Below are positions 11,283-21,200 of a stretch of 64,000 bases of DNA, piece after piece. How positions within the stretch are numbered: the stretch's first letter is position 1; every line of letters starts with the position of its first letter. The position numbers and the translations under genes were made by a program. Origin of the DNA: an uncultured Pelagibacteraceae bacterium. Its GTDB lineage: Bacteria; Pseudomonadota; Alphaproteobacteria; Pelagibacterales; Pelagibacteraceae. The stretch covers positions 27,743 through 91,742 of the forward strand of contig CACGWC010000005.1 in the NCBI GenBank assembly GCA_902576785.1, given 5' to 3'. The notes under the pieces were generated by a model. That model had not been told where the DNA came from. It was given only the letters and a program-made list of their open reading frames with translations, and ran no database searches.

Positions 11283-12212
11283 ATGAAGATATTAGGAATT
11301 GGGAATGCAATTGTTGATGTTATATGTAAAGTTGATGAAAACTTCATTTTAAATAAAAAATTAACTAAAGGCACAATGAAACTTATTTTTGAGGAAAATG
11401 AGTTCAAATCATTACTTTCCAGCTTAAAAATTGAAAAAACAATCTCAGGAGGCTCAGTTGCAAATTCAATTGTAGGATTATCTCAATTAGGTAATGAAGT
11501 TGGTTTTGTTGGCAAAATAAGCAATGATGAATTAGGCAATAAATACGAAGAAGGATTAAAATCAGAAAAAGTAGATTATTTTTACTCAAAGAAAAATGAG
11601 GAGTTGCCAACTGGAACATGTTTAATTTTAGTTACTCCTGATTCTGAGAGAACTATGTGTACTTTCTTGGGTATAGCGGGAAAAATTAATGAAGATGATG
11701 TAGATGCTAAAGTAATAAAAAATTCTGAAATGATATTTTTAGAGGGTTACTTATGGGATGAGGGAGAACCAAAAAAAGCATTTGAAAAAGCAATTAGTTA
11801 CGCAAATAAAGTGGCAATGTCATTGTCAGATCAATTTTGTGTGGATAGACATAAATCACACTTCTTAGATTTAGTAAAAAATAAATTAGATTTAACATTT
11901 GCAAATGAACAAGAAATTATATCGTTAATAGATGCTAAGAATTTCAACGAAGTAATTGATTTTGCAAAAACTATAAAAAAACACTTGGTAATTACTCGTG
12001 GAGAGAAAGGTGCAATATCTATTTGTAACGATGAGATAGTTGAAAATGGTGTAGAAACTAAACTTGACATAAAAGATCTTACGGGTGCTGGCGATTTATT
12101 TGCCGCTGGTTTTTTACATGGTTATATAAACAATTTTAGTACACTAGAATGTCTCGACAAAGGAAAATATATGTCATCTAAAATTATACAGCAAATAGGG
12201 GCTAGACTTTAG
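11283..12212 (+). CDS. PfkB-family carbohydrate/adenosine kinase
   Basis: MKILGIGNAIVDVICKVDE start at 11283 (the tracked ORF start at 11211 extends into the upstream gene); SGGSVANSIVGLSQLG and DLTGAGDLFAAGFL motifs. Confidence 0.88.
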   Translation: MKILGIGNAIVDVICKVDENFILNKKLTKGTMKLIFEENEFKSLLSSLKIEKTISGGSVANSIVGLSQLGNEVGFVGKISNDELGNKYEEGLKSEKVDYFYSKKNEELPTGTCLILVTPDSERTMCTFLGIAGKINEDDVDAKVIKNSEMIFLEGYLWDEGEPKKAFEKAISYANKVAMSLSDQFCVDRHKSHFLDLVKNKLDLTFANEQEIISLIDAKNFNEVIDFAKTIKKHLVITRGEKGAISICNDEIVENGVETKLDIKDLTGAGDLFAAGFLHGYINNFSTLECLDKGKYMSSKIIQQIGARL

Positions 12213-12330
12213 TTTTTTTTCTATTGTAACTCCCTTTGCCTTTTTTAGGTTTTACAATTCTAAGCGTATATTTTTTATTTAAAAGTCTTTTTGCTATTGG
12301 ATTTCTTTTAGTTTGTAACTTTGTAACCAT
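12202..12330 (-). CDS. Short basic ORF resembling alternative ribosome-rescue factor A (ArfA), 42 aa
   Basis: Manual translation: MVTKLQTKRNPIAKRLLNKKYTLRIVKPKKGKGSYNRKKTKV*. KKGKGSYxRK matches the ArfA core. Not in the supplied ORF track (too short). Confidence 0.65.
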   Translation of the reverse strand: MVTKLQTKRNPIAKRLLNKKYTLRIVKPKKGKGSYNRKKTKV

Positions 12331-12871
12331 TCTTTGAGCTTATTATAAAAAATTTGTCATTAAATTTACTTTCTACTTTTTTTCTTAACCTATATACGTG
12401 TGTTTCTACGGTATGCGTCTCAAGTTTTGATTTATGATCCCAAACTTCATATTGCAAATTGTCTATTGTAACCGCTTTTTTAGAGTTACTTAAATGAGTA
12501 ATTATCTTTGTTTCTTTTTCTGTCAAAGATAACGATTTATTTTTGTAACTCATGGTTCTAGAGTTTAAATTAATATTATATTTGCCTACATAGATATTAT
12601 TTTGTTCATTAAATTTATTTTTTAAAAATTGGATATTTACAATTTCAATTAATTTATTAATTCGAATTGGATAATTTTTAATAATTGTTTGATATTCTTT
12701 AAAAAATTTTTCTTCGCTGGAAATTACCACAATATTTTTTTTACTTAAACTTTGATTTATTTCTTCTTTATTTTCATAATCTACTTTGAAATTTAAATTA
12801 CTTTTAATCTCATTTAATATGCTGAATAAAATAGGAAATTTATGTATTATGAGAATATTCGAATTTGTCAT
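12308..12871 (-). CDS. OmpR/PhoB-type winged-helix regulator with atypical receiver-like N-terminus
   Basis: C-terminal wHTH (LSLTEKETKIITHLSNSKKAVTIDNLQYEVWDHKSKLETHTVETHVYRLRKKV); N-terminal receiver-like region without an evident phospho-acceptor Asp. Confidence 0.75.
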   Translation of the reverse strand: MTNSNILIIHKFPILFSILNEIKSNLNFKVDYENKEEINQSLSKKNIVVISSEEKFFKEYQTIIKNYPIRINKLIEIVNIQFLKNKFNEQNNIYVGKYNINLNSRTMSYKNKSLSLTEKETKIITHLSNSKKAVTIDNLQYEVWDHKSKLETHTVETHVYRLRKKVESKFNDKFFIISSKNGYKVTN

Positions 12872-13377
12872 TTTTATACATTATGCCAATTATAGTTAAA
12901 AATAAAGATACTCTAATATTTGATGATTTTGTCTTTAAGTGTTGCGTAGGTTTGGGTGGTTTCACAAAAGATAAAATTGAGGGAGATAAAAAAACACCAA
13001 AAGGTGAATTTAAATTAGGTAACTTATATTTTAGAAATGATAGAAATAATAGACCAGAAACGAGTTTAAAGACAATCGTTTTAAAAAAAAATATGGGATG
13101 GTGTGATGATGTAAATTCAAAAAAATATTACAATAAATTAATAAACATCAAATCTAAAGTAAGACATGAAAAACTGTTTAGACGTGATTTTAAATATGAT
13201 TACTTAATACATATAAAATATAACTGTAAAAAAAATAAATTAGGTAAAGGAAGTGCTATATTTATTCATTTAACAAAGAATTACAATCCTACAGCTGGTT
13301 GTATTGCTTTATCAAAAAAAGATTTTTTAATTTTAACTAAGATAATAAAAAGAAATACAACTATAAAAATTCTTTAA
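12865..13377 (+). CDS. L,D-transpeptidase catalytic (YkuD-like) domain protein
   Basis: GEGDKKTPKGEFKLG-like segment and C-terminal IFIHLTKNYNPTAGCIALSKKDF (HxxxxxxxxGCIxL). Confidence 0.8.
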   Translation: MSFLYIMPIIVKNKDTLIFDDFVFKCCVGLGGFTKDKIEGDKKTPKGEFKLGNLYFRNDRNNRPETSLKTIVLKKNMGWCDDVNSKKYYNKLINIKSKVRHEKLFRRDFKYDYLIHIKYNCKKNKLGKGSAIFIHLTKNYNPTAGCIALSKKDFLILTKIIKRNTTIKIL

Positions 13378-14036
13378 GTTCTTTGTCCAAAAATACTAGA
13401 TCCAACTCTTATATAAGTTGAGTTATTTTCAATTGCATTTAAATAATCAGATGACATTCCCATACTAAGTTCTTTCAAGTCAAGTTCCTTATTTAAACGA
13501 CTCATTTCTTCAAAATAATATTTACTATCTTTATCAATGGGTGGGATACACATTAATCCTAAAATATTTAAATCAAGAGACTTACAATAATTGTAAAAAT
13601 CTAAAATCTCATTCTTGGGAATGCCTGATTTTTGATCTTCATCACCTATGTTTACCTGAATGAAAAATTTTGTATTTAAATTTTGTTCTTTAAGTTGGTA
13701 TGAAATTTTATCTGCAAGTTTTTTACTATCCAAAGAATGTATATAATCAAATAGTTTTAGTGCCAATTTTACTTTATTGCTTTGAAGTCTTCCAATTAAG
13801 TGCAATTTAATGTTTTTATTTTTTTCTTTAACTGACGTCCATTTTTCTTGAGCTTCTTGTACTTTATTTTCACCGTAATGATCATGGCCATAATCAATCA
13901 AAGGTTTAATATGTTCAATTTTAAAAGTTTTAGAAACTGCTATTATTTTTGGTATTTTTCCTAAGTTGGCGTCTGTTGATAAATTTGCCTTAACATTCTC
14001 ACTTATTTTGAGTAAATTTTTTACAGTATCATGCAT
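13374..14036 (-). CDS. YggS-family pyridoxal phosphate homeostasis protein
   Basis: IIAVSKTFKIEHIKPLIDYGHDHYGENKVQEAQEKW, LHLIGRLQSNK, LSMGMSSDYLNAIENNSTYIRVGSSIFG. Confidence 0.95.
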   Translation of the reverse strand: MHDTVKNLLKISENVKANLSTDANLGKIPKIIAVSKTFKIEHIKPLIDYGHDHYGENKVQEAQEKWTSVKEKNKNIKLHLIGRLQSNKVKLALKLFDYIHSLDSKKLADKISYQLKEQNLNTKFFIQVNIGDEDQKSGIPKNEILDFYNYCKSLDLNILGLMCIPPIDKDSKYYFEEMSRLNKELDLKELSMGMSSDYLNAIENNSTYIRVGSSIFGQRT

Positions 14037-14558
14037 AATAATATTCCAACAAAATTTTATTTTATAAATACTTTTAAAAAAAATAATATTGATAATTTAG
14101 ACAATAATACAGGCATAATTTACAGAAATTATAAAAATAAGCTTAAAGTAAATGAAATAATAAAAATTAAAAACTATTGTGCCGCTAGAAAAAAAAAATT
14201 TTTTTTATCAAATAATTTTAAAATCGCTATAAAACTTAATTTAGATGGGGCTTACTTGCCATCTTTTAATCATGAGTATAAATATTTAAATTATAAGCTT
14301 AAATCTTCTTTTTTAATATTAGGTTCAGCGCACAACATAAAAGAAATAAGAATAAAAGAAAAACAAAAGGTAAATTTAATTTTCATATCCTCAATCTTTA
14401 AGAAAAATAAAAATTACCTTGGTATCTATAAATTTATTAATCTTAAAAATTTAACAAAAAAGAAAGTCGTGGTTTTGGGAGGTGTATCGAAGTTAAACAA
14501 AAAAAAAATTCGCATGCTAAATTGTTTTGGATTAGCTGGTATTTCTTATTTTGAATAA
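14031..14558 (+). CDS. Thiamine-phosphate synthase/TenI-like (reduced) protein
   Basis: Degenerate TIM-barrel signals: LNLDGAYLPSF, LILGSAHNIKEI, LISSIFKKN, VVVLGGVSKLNKKKI. Confidence 0.6.
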   Translation: MHNNIPTKFYFINTFKKNNIDNLDNNTGIIYRNYKNKLKVNEIIKIKNYCAARKKKFFLSNNFKIAIKLNLDGAYLPSFNHEYKYLNYKLKSSFLILGSAHNIKEIRIKEKQKVNLIFISSIFKKNKNYLGIYKFINLKNLTKKKVVVLGGVSKLNKKKIRMLNCFGLAGISYFE

Positions 14559-14559
14559 A

Positions 14560-14590
14560 AAAAAAGGCCCCTAAAAGGGGCCCTTTTCTT
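14560..14590. terminator. Bidirectional Rho-independent terminator between convergent genes
   Basis: A-tract, GGCCCCT-AAA-AGGGGCC, then CTTTT; between the converging ThiE-like (+) and porin (-) genes. Confidence 0.85.
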
Positions 14591-14605
14591 AATTATCTAA
14601 ACTAA

Positions 14606-15589
14606 TTAGAATGCAAATGTTAGACCTACTTCGTAAGCATTTCTGTCATTTGTGTTCGTATTAGCAATGTTATCAACACTGTTATAAGCACCACCGATTG
14701 TTAGTGATCCCATTGTGTATGATGCACTGATACCAGTAGACTCTTGGTCCTCACCTGAGTTGTACTCAATTGTGTGGTTACCAAAACCAACTGTTAGGTC
14801 ATCACTTACTTGGTAAGTTATACCCATGCTAGTTGACTCTGTATCACTTGCTGTTCCACCATCAACATCTTTTTCAGATGTTTGTACACCAACTGTAATT
14901 GGACCCATTGCATACTTAGCATACATTGTGTGCTCATCGCTTTTAGAGTTAGTTACTGCTTCTACATCACCTTGTGCGTAACCAACTGTTAAACCATCAA
15001 CACCTGTATATTCTAAACCGATATCGCTGTATGAAACGTCTGTTACTGCATCTGATGCATTGATATAAGCAACTGTTAAGCTTACACCTGAATCATGACT
15101 GTATTTGTAAGTAAACATGTTGTTACCGCTGTGACCATTAATGATTCCAGCGTCAGCACCTGATACTACATCCCATGCTTCTTCGTAAGCATTTGGCATA
15201 ACGTCGTCTTTAGCACTCATAGCACCGTCACCACCGTGACCAGCAAATGTTAAGCTACCTGCATCACCAAAATCAAAAGAAATTGAGTGACTGTCTACAA
15301 CGTTCATTGAAGTAGTTGAAGAGTACTCAGTTCCTGAGTTAGTTTTAGCTGAAGCAGCGTCACCATCTAATTCAATTGATAGTGTTACACCGATATCATT
15401 TACATCTCCTGAAGCAGAGAATGTAACTGAATCAGACATTGTCCAACCGTTACCAGTGTTAGCTTTATCGTCACCACCACTGTAGTACATTGCAGCTCCA
15501 CCAGATGCGCTTAGAGTAGCAGCTGATACTGAACCTGCAACAAGGGAACCAGCTAATGCTGTTAACCCTATTTTTGTGTATTTGTTCAT
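14606..15589 (-). CDS. Outer-membrane porin
   Basis: Signal peptide MNKYTKIGLTALAGSLVAGSVSAA, acidic beta-rich repeats and terminal aromatic (AYEVGLTFAF). Confidence 0.85.
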   Translation of the reverse strand: MNKYTKIGLTALAGSLVAGSVSAATLSASGGAAMYYSGGDDKANTGNGWTMSDSVTFSASGDVNDIGVTLSIELDGDAASAKTNSGTEYSSTTSMNVVDSHSISFDFGDAGSLTFAGHGGDGAMSAKDDVMPNAYEEAWDVVSGADAGIINGHSGNNMFTYKYSHDSGVSLTVAYINASDAVTDVSYSDIGLEYTGVDGLTVGYAQGDVEAVTNSKSDEHTMYAKYAMGPITVGVQTSEKDVDGGTASDTESTSMGITYQVSDDLTVGFGNHTIEYNSGEDQESTGISASYTMGSLTIGGAYNSVDNIANTNTNDRNAYEVGLTFAF

Positions 15590-15806
15590 ATTAAATACTC
15601 CTTTGTATTTTTAATATTAATATTAAACACGAACTATTTACCAAAAAAGCTTGCAAAAACTGTAATTTTTGAATTATTATTTAAAAATATTAGAAATGTG
15701 TTGCATAATTGCATCTATAAAAAAGTCTAATAAAATCAAGCTTTATTTGATTTTTTATGCATTATTTAGAAAATTGAGGTAAATAAAAAACTTATTATCA
15801 ATATTT

Positions 15807-16367
15807 ATGAAACAAAGAAAAATAAACTGCCAAATTTTACTGATTATTTCTTCATTATTTTTGTTTTACTCATGCAATGGCAAATTACCTGGCGCTGATG
15901 CAAGAAAAGTGTCCTACGATCCTAAAGAGAGAGTTGCGAAAAACATTGAAGAAGGTAGAGGGTTCAGATTATCGAATTTTGGTAAAAGCAATAGTGGCAC
16001 ATTCGATTTTGCAAGTTCAAATGAACTTTGGAGAGCAACTCTAGATACGTTAGATTTTATGCCTTTAGCATTAGCGAATTATAGTGGTGGAATTATAGTA
16101 ACTGATTGGTACAGCGATGGAAGTTCAAATAACGAGTCTATCAAAATCTCGATTAGATTTTTATCAAATGAAATAAGATCTGATGCTTTGTCAATCAAAG
16201 TATTCTATAAAAACTGTAATATGAAAGATGACTGTAAAGTTTCTGATAAATCAGGAGAACTTTCAAATGAATTATCAAAAAAAATATTAACTCAAGCAGC
16301 AGTATACGAGAAAGAAAATGTTGGAAAAAAAGTTCCATATATAAGAAGCGATCCTGAGAAAAAATAA
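15807..16367 (+). CDS. DUF3576-like lipoprotein
   Basis: Lipobox (LFYSC) and conserved region SSNELWRATLDTLDFMPLALANYSGGIIVTDWYSD; immediately upstream of leuS. Confidence 0.8.
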   Translation: MKQRKINCQILLIISSLFLFYSCNGKLPGADARKVSYDPKERVAKNIEEGRGFRLSNFGKSNSGTFDFASSNELWRATLDTLDFMPLALANYSGGIIVTDWYSDGSSNNESIKISIRFLSNEIRSDALSIKVFYKNCNMKDDCKVSDKSGELSNELSKKILTQAAVYEKENVGKKVPYIRSDPEKK

Positions 16368-16384
16368 TCAATTAAGATAAAAAA

Positions 16385-18934
16385 GTGTCTAGATATAATT
16401 TTAAACTAACAGAGAAGAAGTGGCAAAACTATTGGGAAAATAATAATATTTTTAATTCCAAAATCGACTCTAAAAAAAGGAAATATTACTGTTTAGAAAT
16501 GTTTCCTTATCCATCTGGAAAAATACACATGGGACATGTAAGAAATTATACTATTGGTGATGTGCTTTCAAGATACAAAATTTTAAAAGGATTTAATGTT
16601 TTACATCCGATGGGATGGGATGCATTTGGTATGCCTGCAGAAAATGCAGCAAGAGAAAATAATCTAGATCCCAAAGATTGGACCAATTCAAATATATCCA
16701 CGATGAAAAGCCAATTAAAAAAACTTGGTCTTTCAATTGATTGGGACAGAGAAATTTCAACATGTTCAGAAGAATATTATAAACACCAACAAACCTTTTT
16801 TCTTGAATTACTTGAAAAAAACTTAGTTTATAGAAAAGAAAATTATGTAAATTGGGATCCTGTTGATCAAACAGTTTTAGCAAATGAACAAGTCATTGAT
16901 GGAAAAGGATGGAGATCAGGCGCAATAGTAGAGAGAAAAAAATTAAATCAATGGTTTTTTAAAATTTCAAAATTTTCTCAAGAACTTCTCGATGGATTAG
17001 AAGAATTAGATAAATGGCCAAATAAAGTGAAAACCATGCAAAAGAATTGGATCGGAAAATCTTTTGGCTGCGAAATAGAATTTGAAGTTGAAGGAGATTT
17101 GCCTGTCAAAAAAATTAAATGTTTTACTACTAGACCTGATACACTTTTTGGGTTTTCTTTTTTAGCAATATCCGTTGATCATGAAATATCTAATTTTTTT
17201 GAAAATGATAACGAATTTTTAAAATTTAAAGAAGCTTGTTCTAAAACTGGTACAACAGAGGAAGCTATAGCTGTAGGAGAAAAAATTGGCTTTAAAACTG
17301 GTTTAATGGCAATAAATCCTTTAAATAAGAATGAAAAAGTACCTGTTTATTTTGCAAACTTCGTATTAATGGACTACGGATTTGGTGCGGTATTTGGTTG
17401 TCCAGCACACGATCAAAGAGATTTTGAATTTGCAACAAAATACAACTTGCAAATTAAAACTGTAGTTAGACCACATGACAAAGACGATAATTTTAAAGTA
17501 GATGGTGAAGCCTATGCTGGTCCAGGAATTTTAATAAATTCAAATTTTTTGGATGGACTAGATGCTCCTGTAAATTCAGTTTTAGAAACCATAAAAATTT
17601 TAGAGGAAAAGAAAATAGGGAAAAAGAAGATAAATTATCGTCTAAAAGACTGGGGTGTATCTAGACAAAGATATTGGGGATGCCCAATTCCTGTTGCTTA
17701 TGACGAAAAAGGAAAGGTTTATCCAATACCTAAATCAATGCTTCCTGTAAAGTTACCTGAAAATATTAATTTGAATGTAAAAGGAAATCCATTAGACGAG
17801 CAAAATGATTGGAAAGAAATAATTGTAAACGGAAAAAAGTTACAAAGAGAGACAGATACATTAGATACTTTTGTTTGTTCTTCTTGGTACTATGTTAGAT
17901 TTTGTTCACCAAATGAAATAGATTATGGTTTCAAAAAGAATGAAATAGATTATTGGATGCCAGTCGATCAATATATCGGCGGAGTAGAACATGCTATTTT
18001 ACATTTATTATACTCACGATTTTTTATGAGAGCCTTGAGTTACGAAAACAAAAATTTTGATATAAAGGAGCCTTTTAAAAGTTTATTTACACAAGGGATG
18101 GTTTGTCATGAAACTTATAAAGACCAAAATAATAATTGGTTAACACCTGATGAAGTTGTAAAAATTGAAAATAAATATGTTAAAAAAAATAATCCAAATG
18201 AAACTGTAATAGTTGGGCCATCTGAGTCTATGTCTAAATCAAAAAAAAATGTAATTGATCCAGAATATATAATCGAAAATTATGGAGCAGATGCAGTTAG
18301 ACTATTTATTTTATCAGATAGTCCACCTGAGAAGGATGTTCAATGGTCAGAACAAGGAATGATATCATCATATAAGTTTATTCAAAAACTTTGGACATTA
18401 CATTTAAATATTAAAGATAAAATTTTATCTGGTAAAAGCGATGATAAAAGGGAAGATAAAGATTTAAAGAAATTTACTAATCAAATTGTTTCAAAAATAA
18501 CAAATAACTTAGAAAAATTTAACTATAATGTGATTATCGCTAATATGTATGAAAGCTATAATTTTTTAATAAATTACATTAAAGAAAACAAAAAAACTTT
18601 TGATCTAAAGGAGAACTATTTAAAAATTTTAATATGTTTTTCTCCTGTAATACCACATTTTGTAAATGAGTGCCTGAGTGATATAGATGAAACAATAAAT
18701 GTTAGTTGGCCAGATTATGACCCTACACTTTTAGAAAATGAGGATATAAATTTTGTTGTACAACTAAATGGCAAAAAAAGAGCTTTATTGAAGGTAAAAA
18801 AGGATATTGAAAAAAAACATTTGTTAGAAGTTTTAATGAAAGACAATAATATTGAAAAATATCTTAAAGGAAAAAAAATAGAGAAAGTTATTTTTATTAA
18901 AAATAAATTAATTAATATCTTACTAAATGCTTAA
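16385..18934 (+). CDS. leuS: Leucyl-tRNA synthetase (GTG start)
   Basis: [43 protein letters not shown]. Confidence 0.98.
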   Translation: MSRYNFKLTEKKWQNYWENNNIFNSKIDSKKRKYYCLEMFPYPSGKIHMGHVRNYTIGDVLSRYKILKGFNVLHPMGWDAFGMPAENAARENNLDPKDWTNSNISTMKSQLKKLGLSIDWDREISTCSEEYYKHQQTFFLELLEKNLVYRKENYVNWDPVDQTVLANEQVIDGKGWRSGAIVERKKLNQWFFKISKFSQELLDGLEELDKWPNKVKTMQKNWIGKSFGCEIEFEVEGDLPVKKIKCFTTRPDTLFGFSFLAISVDHEISNFFENDNEFLKFKEACSKTGTTEEAIAVGEKIGFKTGLMAINPLNKNEKVPVYFANFVLMDYGFGAVFGCPAHDQRDFEFATKYNLQIKTVVRPHDKDDNFKVDGEAYAGPGILINSNFLDGLDAPVNSVLETIKILEEKKIGKKKINYRLKDWGVSRQRYWGCPIPVAYDEKGKVYPIPKSMLPVKLPENINLNVKGNPLDEQNDWKEIIVNGKKLQRETDTLDTFVCSSWYYVRFCSPNEIDYGFKKNEIDYWMPVDQYIGGVEHAILHLLYSRFFMRALSYENKNFDIKEPFKSLFTQGMVCHETYKDQNNNWLTPDEVVKIENKYVKKNNPNETVIVGPSESMSKSKKNVIDPEYIIENYGADAVRLFILSDSPPEKDVQWSEQGMISSYKFIQKLWTLHLNIKDKILSGKSDDKREDKDLKKFTNQIVSKITNNLEKFNYNVIIANMYESYNFLINYIKENKKTFDLKENYLKILICFSPVIPHFVNECLSDIDETINVSWPDYDPTLLENEDINFVVQLNGKKRALLKVKKDIEKKHLLEVLMKDNNIEKYLKGKKIEKVIFIKNKLINILLNA

Positions 18935-19385
18935 AAAAATAATTTTAATATTATTATTAATTGTTAATAACAATTGTTCATACAAGCCCGTACTGGCGAC
19001 AAAAAACTATGATTTCCAAATTGTAGATATAAATTTCCAAGGTGAAGAATATATAAATAAAGAAATAGAAAAAAAACTTCTTCAAAACAGCAATGGAGAT
19101 AAAGAATATAAACTTAATCTTTTTTCTAGGAAAGAAATTAAAGCAATTTCTTCAAATACTAAGGGAGATCCAACAAAATACAGTTTAAAAGTTATGATGG
19201 AATATGAGATAATATATGATGGGTCAATTATTTTAAGAAATGAAATAGAAAGACAAGCTATATATAATAATGTTGATGATAAATTTAAATTATCTCAAAA
19301 GGAAGAAAACATTTTAGAAAATATTTCCAGTGAGCTCAGCAACGAAATACTAATGTCAATTGTAAATTTAAATAATGATAATTAA
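18927..19385 (+). CDS. lptE: LPS-assembly lipoprotein LptE-like
   Basis: Small lipoprotein (NNNCSYKPV) between leuS and holA, the conserved LptE position. Confidence 0.65.
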   Translation: MLKKIILILLLIVNNNCSYKPVLATKNYDFQIVDINFQGEEYINKEIEKKLLQNSNGDKEYKLNLFSRKEIKAISSNTKGDPTKYSLKVMMEYEIIYDGSIILRNEIERQAIYNNVDDKFKLSQKEENILENISSELSNEILMSIVNLNNDN

Positions 19386-20352
19386 ATTATTTGAAATTTC
19401 AAAGTTGAACCTGTCAAATTATAACTTATTTCTTTTTTATGGTAAAAACGAAGGTTTACAATCAGATATTTTAAAAGAAAATTTTTTAAATAAATTTAAC
19501 GGACAAGTTTCGCGTTATGAAGAAAATGAATTTATTAGTTATTTTGATAGCATTTTAATTGAAATACAAACTAAGTCTTTGTTTGAAAATGAGAAGATTA
19601 TAATTATTTCAAGAGCAACAAATAAGATAGCAGATTATGTTGAGAAAATTTTAGAAATAGATTTAAGTAATGTAAAAATTATATTTAAAAGTGGAATCTT
19701 AGATAAAAAATCTAAACTAAGAGGGCTTTTTGAGAAAAAAAAGAATCTATTAGTTCTTCCTTTTTATGAAGATAATTTCAGAGATTTATCTACATTCGTT
19801 GAAACATTCTTAAAAAAAGAAAACATTAAACTATCAAGAGAGTCTATTAACCTTATAGTTAACAGAGCAAGGGGTGATAGGAAAAATGCTAGAATTGAAT
19901 TAGAAAAAATTTTAAGTTATTCAGCATCTAATAAAAATATTGATCTAGAAACTATACAAAAACTAACAAACCTTGCTGAAAATTATGGGGTAAACGAATT
20001 AGCTGATTCTTATTTAGCTAAAAATACGAAATCCGTATCTAAAATACTTAATGAAAATAATTTTTCTGAAGAAGATTGTACATTAATTCTTAGAACAATA
20101 TTGATCAAAATCAAAAGATTGAGGTTACTTATAGAAAAATACATCCAAATAAAAAATATTGATGAAGTTATAAATTCAGCAAAGCCACCGATCTTTTGGA
20201 AGGATAAAGAAAATGTAAAAATTCAAATAAATAAATGGAATTTATTGGACTTAAAGAACAAGATTTACGCGATTAATGAGATTGAAATGCGCTTAAAAGC
20301 AAATAATAAAAATTCTTTAAATCTCTTATCCGATTTCATAGTTAATTACTAA
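19375..20352 (+). CDS. holA: DNA polymerase III subunit delta
   Basis: NLFLFYGKNEGLQSDILKE, LSRESINLIVNRARGDRKNARIELEKI; position after leuS-lptE. Confidence 0.88.
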   Translation: MIIKLFEISKLNLSNYNLFLFYGKNEGLQSDILKENFLNKFNGQVSRYEENEFISYFDSILIEIQTKSLFENEKIIIISRATNKIADYVEKILEIDLSNVKIIFKSGILDKKSKLRGLFEKKKNLLVLPFYEDNFRDLSTFVETFLKKENIKLSRESINLIVNRARGDRKNARIELEKILSYSASNKNIDLETIQKLTNLAENYGVNELADSYLAKNTKSVSKILNENNFSEEDCTLILRTILIKIKRLRLLIEKYIQIKNIDEVINSAKPPIFWKDKENVKIQINKWNLLDLKNKIYAINEIEMRLKANNKNSLNLLSDFIVNY

Positions 20353-21200
20353 TAATTGCTTTTTATAATACTAATTAATCTGTCTAATTGATCATATCCT
20401 TTATACTCGAAAGTCAACGTACCGGTATTATTTTTTTTTGGATTTAGTAGAACTCTCATACCGATTTTATCAGTTAATTCATTTTCAGTGTTTATTATAT
20501 TAGCATTTTTTGATTTATGAGCTTTCTTAGAGCTTCTTTTAAGGAGTCTAACAAGGCCTTCGGTTTGCCTTACAGATAATTTTTTTTTTATAATTTTTTC
20601 TGCTAACAATAATGCATTTTCTAAACCGATTAATATTTTTGCATGTCCTTGAGTGATTTTTTCATGCCTTATAAATTCTACTATTTTTTCAGGTAATGTT
20701 AACAAACGTAGTGAGTTTGAAACATGTGAACGGCTTTTTCCTATAAATTTTGAAACTTGATCTTGGTCATATCCAAAATTTTCAATCAAATTCTTATAGC
20801 TTTCGGCTTCCTCTATTGAATTCAGATCTTTCCTTTGAACGTTTTCTATTATAGCTAACTCTAAAGATTTTAAGTTATCAGCATCAATAATAACAACAGG
20901 TACTTCATGAAAACCTGCAGACTGAGCAGCTTGCAATCTTCTCTCTCCTGCAATTAATTCAAATATATTATCTTGATCATTTGATTTTCTCACTATTAAT
21001 GGCTGAATTATCCCTCTTTGCCTTATCGAGTTCGTTAATTCTTCCAAAGATTCTTTTTCAAATAATTTTCTAGGCTGATTTTTATTGGGCACAATTGAGC
21101 TTATAGAAATTTTATTATTTGTGGTCTTAACATCACTATCACCTATCAACGATGATAATCCTCTACCTAAACCTTTTTTACTTTTAAAAGGATTTATCAT
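20349..21200 (-). CDS. parB: Chromosome partitioning protein ParB
   Basis: GLGRGLSSLIGD, NQPRKLFEKESLEELTNSIRQRGIIQPLIVR, AGERRLQAAQSAG. Confidence 0.97.
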   Translation of the reverse strand: MINPFKSKKGLGRGLSSLIGDSDVKTTNNKISISSIVPNKNQPRKLFEKESLEELTNSIRQRGIIQPLIVRKSNDQDNIFELIAGERRLQAAQSAGFHEVPVVIIDADNLKSLELAIIENVQRKDLNSIEEAESYKNLIENFGYDQDQVSKFIGKSRSHVSNSLRLLTLPEKIVEFIRHEKITQGHAKILIGLENALLLAEKIIKKKLSVRQTEGLVRLLKRSSKKAHKSKNANIINTENELTDKIGMRVLLNPKKNNTGTLTFEYKGYDQLDRLISIIKSNY

